64,000 bases of DNA from Chaetoderma sp. LZ-2023a (lineage: Eukaryota > Mollusca > Caudofoveata > Chaetodermatida > Chaetodermatidae): NCBI GenBank assembly GCA_034401795.1, contig CM067374.1, positions 129,710,901 through 129,774,900 on the forward strand, written 5' to 3'. Of the stretch, positions 60,225-64,000 are shown one piece after another; position 1 is the first letter of the stretch; the number at the start of each line of letters is the position of its first letter. The notes beneath the pieces are model-generated. The model had not been told where the DNA came from. It saw only the letters and a list, made by a program, of their open reading frames with translations, and searched no databases. A program made the translations under genes and the position numbers.

Positions 60225-60520
60225 TTTAACATAAATATATTTGTAATATTAATGTCAATATTTGTCAACAATTCAATTTTCTGAATTTAGCATTGTCCGC
60301 AATTATTTATTTTTCAATAATTGCGATTATCAGTTAAATTGAATAATTGTGCAAGCCTATATTGAGCCATCCATTCCTGTAATAAATTTTCAAAAATCGT
60401 TTTCAGGGACAAGTTCTTGCAATTCTTGCAAAAGTATTTAACCCTTTGGATCCTGAATGCTGGGTAGCCGGCCTCAATGAAAAACTATCTTTGAAAATTT
60501 ATTACAGGAATGGATGGCTC
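60225..60520. repeat. Family G end followed by family A remnant
   Basis: AATAATTGTGCAAGCCTA ends a G-like element at 60360. Then GAGCCATCCATTCCTGTAAT pairs with ATTACAGGAATGGATGGCTC at 60500-60520. Confidence 0.6.
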
Positions 60521-60788
60521 AGTTTTGAATCAATCCAACAAGCGGTTTCGGAGAAGATTTTTAAAGCCATTTCCTAAAATCGGCCAAAATCCAAGATGAC
60601 CACCGGCTAAATCGGCCGCTCGGCTTTGTTTGAACAAACTTGGATCCCTATGCCCTAAGGATACTTCCTGCCAAATATAATTGAAATCGGCCCAGTGGTT
60701 ATTGAGAAGTTGCTTAAAGGAAAAAGTTGACGGACAGACGGACACCATGGCATAAGCTCACTTGGCCATTCTGGCCAGGTGAGCTAAT
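60521..60788 (+). mobile_element. Family H, 3' terminal fragment
   Basis: Starts inside the family at TTTTGAATCAATCC and ends ATTCTGGCCAGGTGAGCTAA. Confidence 0.78.
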
Positions 60789-60789
60789 A

Positions 60790-61630
60790 ATGAATTACGA
60801 AGGAAGTTCAAGTTGTATGGTCGAGTTGCTTAAATTCGTGAGTACCGAAATTCGTGAATTTGCTTTTATCGCTCTCGTTCTATGATGTAATGTTGCATGG
60901 AACGCATCTACACAGTAGCCACTTTTTGATTGACAGTTCTGAACCTTTTGACAAAGTTTTGAGCAAAATATGGTCAAAACAAGAAACTTTTCATACAATT
61001 ACTGATGGTAGTAATAAAAATTGCAAGATTCCTTAATGCACTTTCTTAGATTACTTACTTGCACTTATTTAGCACCTAAAATGAGCAATTTTCACAATCC
61101 AAAGTTAGCACCTGCTTTGGTTACATTTTCCCGCCGCGTCGGATTAGACTAATTGACGGTAGCACGTCTAAATTTTATTGGAGAGGCTCTAGAGGAAGGG
61201 GTGGGTGCTTATCAATGATTTACTAAAATGTCAAAATTAACATAAAGTGCACACATGTTTTTTTTAACGATAGAAATTGTTTTTGTTCTTCCCTTTATGC
61301 CTGCTGAACATGTTTTAAAGACCCTTACGTTAGTTCATTTCTTCAGCTCATTAATATTTATGAATTTCGTGTGATATCACTACCTAACGAAAGCGGCATC
61401 CATTTGGGTTATTTTCTTCTCTTCAAATCTATCAACTGCTTTTATAGTTTATACATTCATTTGTAGGACTAATTTATGGGTTAAAACGGGGAAAATTAGC
61501 AGTTGAAATATTCAAAAAATAATACCGTGATATTTAAGGATTTAAAAGCATGTACCAGACAGCTGAAGATGCATAATCACCAATTCACGAAATTTGGTAC
61601 CGCTATTTCACACATAACCTGGTTCAAAGG
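60790..61630. other. Repeat-poor 5' part of intron 1
   Basis: No mobile element or exon recognised. It is one of the few stretches without families A, B or H; proximity to the promoter makes intronic regulatory elements plausible but none is shown. Confidence 0.4.
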
Positions 61631-61639
61631 TGCATGTTA

Positions 61640-62757
61640 ATAAAGGCCGCCGCCGGTAAAAAAGGCCGCCGGTGTATATTTGGCTTTAAAGGCCACCTGC
61701 TATATTATACTGTAAACCTAGTATTATAGATATACACTATACTATACTATAGACCTACTATTATCGATCTATACTATACTATAGACCTACTATTATCGAT
61801 CTATACTATAGACCTACTATTATCGATCTATACCAAAGACCTAATATATACTATTTTTCAGATGTGGAGCGGATGTAGAGGCGAACTATTCAACTATTTG
61901 ATGACGGCTGTTGCTAAGCACAGGAATATGTCTTTAAAATGTCTTAAACGTTTCCGTATTATGTTGGGTTTTTTATAATAAGAATAGCAATATGATCTTT
62001 AATACAAATATAAATAATTGTTGTAAAATTTTGGAATAATTTCAGCTCGTCTTTTATTTTAGCCAATTATACTACGTATAAATGTCTTGAGAAATTAATC
62101 GAAAATTGAAAACATATACTATGAAATTTACAAATGGCTTACACGCGAAAATTAGTCAGTTTGAATCCAATTGAATAAGGATAGAAAGTGTTCAGGGCCA
62201 ATTACCTGATCTATGCTGCACGCTAACTATATGTTAGCAAAAAGGCCCTTTTCAGGGCCCACCACATTCCTCGAAAGAGGTCTCTTACATCTGCTATTAT
62301 TATATTAAATGAAATCATCACCACCATTATCATCATCACGCATGTCCACCATCAGCGCCGCTACCATTACTACTACTATCAATCATCATGGTCGGCATCA
62401 ATTACCATCATCGTCAATGTTTTGTAACTAATGTGGCACGATTAGATTAGATCGGAATTTAGAATCCATATAGAAACTAAACCCATATGATATATTACTG
62501 CACTAACGTATGCTGCACATAACTATAACATGACTAACACGCATGTCCACACCCCATGCAAGCACACAACATTAATAATTCGCGTGCTGAATTTCAATAA
62601 AATTTTAATACACTAATAAACAAACAATCACAGATAATACATCCATCAAATATAACACGTTATGCATAATGCAGAATTGAGACCCCTGGTGACCGTTAAA
62701 GCCAAATATACACCTGCGGCCTTTTTTGACACAGTGGCTGCCTTTATTACCCGAGAC
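61640..62757. mobile_element. Unclassified 1.1-kb element with ~55-bp inverted ends
   Basis: Left end TAATAAAGGCCGCC...AAAAAAGGCCGCCGG, then GTGTATATTTGGCTTTAA; the right end (62690-62757) is its complement with a few changes. TSD not identified. The interior holds tandem CTATAGACCTACTATTATCG units (61705-61850) and an ATC/CCA microsatellite (62320-62410). No ORF. Confidence 0.7.
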
Positions 62758-63297
62758 CAGTTCAAATGCTTGGAATTTGTTTAAAAATTAAAGTTTTGTG
62801 CTGAAAATTTTGCATTTGTATTCGGTAGTGTTATTTTACAGTGTTAAATTTGTGCGCAGATCTGTTTAAGAGTTTTCTTTCACGAGTGCATTACTTGCTT
62901 AGATTCACGAACCTCGGTACCCATAGTATATGACTAAACACTTTATAAATATAATCATGTGTGTATTGAACACAAAAATACAACACTACATTTTGGTAAG
63001 CTTTACTATTACAATGACAACCTCATTATATTAGTCTACAGCACATACTAATTTCTGAAACACTGATACCATATGCGCAAAATTGACCATAACATGGGAC
63101 TACTTATCAAAACAACAAGTGCACTTTATCTTATTGAACTGTCAAAATGCGATCGGCCATTTTCAGAACGAAGTCCGAAACAAGTATACTTTCACCTGTT
63201 TCAAACAGTGATCACGTACAACTAATCAGTTGATCCCTGTGAACTAAAGTACATAAACTGAATACCATTTGAACATACATCATATATTAGTGTATAC
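62758..63297. other. Proximal intron 1
   Basis: No repeat or exon recognised between the inverted-end element and the exon 1 donor. Confidence 0.5.
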
Positions 63298-63558
63298 CTG
63301 GTGCAAAGCTGTCAATCCGTCAATATTCGAAGTGTTTATATCGGCACCCCTGTCAAGAAAACTTTCAACTTCATCAATGTCCCCACATGAACAAGCTGCA
63401 AGAAACATGCAGCCATCATTAAATTTCACTCTCTTTTCGGGACGTCTTGTTTCTTCAGGTTCTTTGTCTGTTGGCGAATCTTTCCATCGCTGAAGTTGCT
63501 CCCAACGCCGGTAAAGGGCGTTTTTCGGAAGACCTTTCGAAGACTCGTCTTCCGCCAT
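63298..63558 (-). CDS. PPP1R12A: MYPT1-like exon 1: PP1-docking N-terminus and first ankyrin repeat
   Basis: Residues 1-87. The ATG at 63558-63556 has G at -3 and G at +4, a good initiation context. Residues 18-25 (RWEQLQRW) fit the MyPhoNE docking motif apart from Q where K/R is usual. Residues 43-46 (RVKF) are the canonical RVxF PP1-binding motif. The first ankyrin repeat follows (FLAACSCGDIDEVESFLDRG), closely matching the vertebrate MYPT1 order of motifs. The exon ends in ...TALHQ with a GTATAC donor at 63297, phase 0. Introns longer than 30 kb after the first exon are common in this gene in animals, and regulatory sequence may lie in the 31-kb intron that follows. Confidence 0.95.
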
Positions 63559-63662
63559 TACCTACATTTGGAGCAAATTTGAACTCACGAAAACTCTCGC
63601 AACTTCACGCCCCTGTGACGAGATTTAGATCAGACTTATGACGTCATTTAAGTCCGTTCAAC
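63559..63662. promoter_or_regulatory. Candidate bidirectional promoter with CRE
   Basis: Only about 104 bases separate the MYPT1-like ATG (minus strand) from an ATG on the plus strand that opens a good first exon. The gap contains TGACGTCA at 63639-63646, a perfect palindromic cAMP-response element, and a GGGGCGTG-type GC box on the minus strand near 63608-63615. No TATA box is evident, as usual for housekeeping bidirectional promoters. Transcription start sites are not known. Confidence 0.55.
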
Positions 63663-63795
63663 ATGGAATTATCTAAATCTGTTACCTTGTTACGGCAGAT
63701 AATTTTATATGGCATGAGAACACAGCGGTACCAGCCAGCATCTTCATTTACACGTACTACAGCATGGGATCATCCAAAACCCGCTTCCACAGAAG
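63663..63795 (+). CDS. First exon of a divergent gene with mitochondrial-presequence-like N-terminus
   Basis: An open frame from ATG at 63663 runs 44 codons and one base to an AAG|GTACTT donor at 63796. It starts MELSKSVTLLRQIILYGMRT and ends near AWDHPKPASTE. The first 35 residues are rich in Arg, Ser, Thr and Leu with no acidic residue after position 2, as expected for a mitochondrial targeting peptide. The product is not recognised; a small inner-membrane respiratory subunit would fit such an N-terminus. The next exon is beyond the window. It is supported by head-to-head placement with MYPT1, the shared CRE and the splice donor. Confidence 0.5.
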
Positions 63796-64000
63796 GTACT
63801 TACGTGTATTAGTTTGTGTTACCAGTTTTCGAATTTTAAATTTTTAGCCCACCTATTGACCTAAAAGTAGTAAAACAATTATGCTCATGGGGTGGATTGC
63901 AAAAAGATTTTCAGGCTTGGAAACTTTCTCATGCAAATTTACAAATTATAGCAGTACGCGAATTTTCAAAGCAACTTAAAACTTTGACTGCTTTGAAATT

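Larger units (their letters stand above)
12082..63558 (-). other. PPP1R12A: MYPT1/PPP1R12A-like gene, 5' part (gene span)
   Basis: This is the span of a minus-strand host gene reconstructed from seven exons. Joined in phase they encode about 319 residues: the PP1-docking N-terminus and the whole ankyrin domain of a myosin phosphatase targeting subunit. Known role of the family: it recruits the PP1 delta catalytic subunit and directs it to phosphorylated myosin light chain and other cytoskeletal substrates. Intron sizes are about 31.3, 2.8, 4.5, 9.1, 2.4 and 0.45 kb. Animal MYPT1 proteins are roughly 1000 residues long, so the Ser/Thr-rich middle with the inhibitory phosphorylation site and the C-terminal coiled coil are not seen here. 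A PPP1R12B or 12C identity cannot be excluded; most invertebrates have one MYPT gene. Confidence 0.93.

Overview
The window looks like nuclear DNA of a marine invertebrate, most likely a mollusc or other lophotrochozoan. It is AT-rich, has very few exons, long introns and a dense load of DNA transposons and MITEs. The mollusc assignment is inference: the MYPT protein is clearly animal, and two repeat families (one starting ACAAGAGGCCC, one containing TTTGGCGGGGTAT) resemble repeats I recall from bivalve and gastropod genomes.

One host gene dominates and reads on the minus strand. Its first exon (63298-63558) carries the PP1-docking motif RVKF and the start of an ankyrin domain. Five more exons follow leftward at 31869-31999, 28934-29052, 24318-24477, 15112-15256 and 12603-12677, with a probable seventh at 12082-12149. 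All join in matching phase and give the complete ankyrin region of a protein phosphatase 1 regulatory subunit 12A (MYPT1/PPP1R12A)-like protein. The 3' part of the gene lies to the left, outside the window or in exons I could not secure. Intron 1 alone is about 31 kb. About 105 bp from the MYPT start codon, a divergent gene begins on the plus strand (63663-63795) with a mitochondrial-presequence-like N-terminus. The gap holds a perfect CRE (TGACGTCA), so the two genes probably share a bidirectional promoter.

Intron 4 contains a 7.6-kb DNA transposon (15596-23165) with 3-bp TSDs. It encodes a decayed Academ-type transposase, an XPG/FEN1-like nuclease domain and a cysteine-rich tail. That tail is split by a second, 2.9-kb nonautonomous transposon (19591-22517) with 18-bp TIRs, a perfect 4-bp TSD and internal iterons.

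The other introns are filled with hAT elements (several with perfect 8-bp TSDs), about 25 copies of a TTAA-flanked palindromic MITE (family A), about 20 copies of a very regular hairpin (family B), a large palindromic family F, long fragments of a non-autonomous family with ACAAGAGGCCC...GGTGAGCTAA ends (family H), and family D with tandem ~155-bp units. A 4-kb tandem array at 45540-49533 (72- and 75-bp units, alternating over part of its length) sits inside what looks like a decayed reading frame on the minus strand.

No rRNA, tRNA, CRISPR, LTR element or LINE was recognised.
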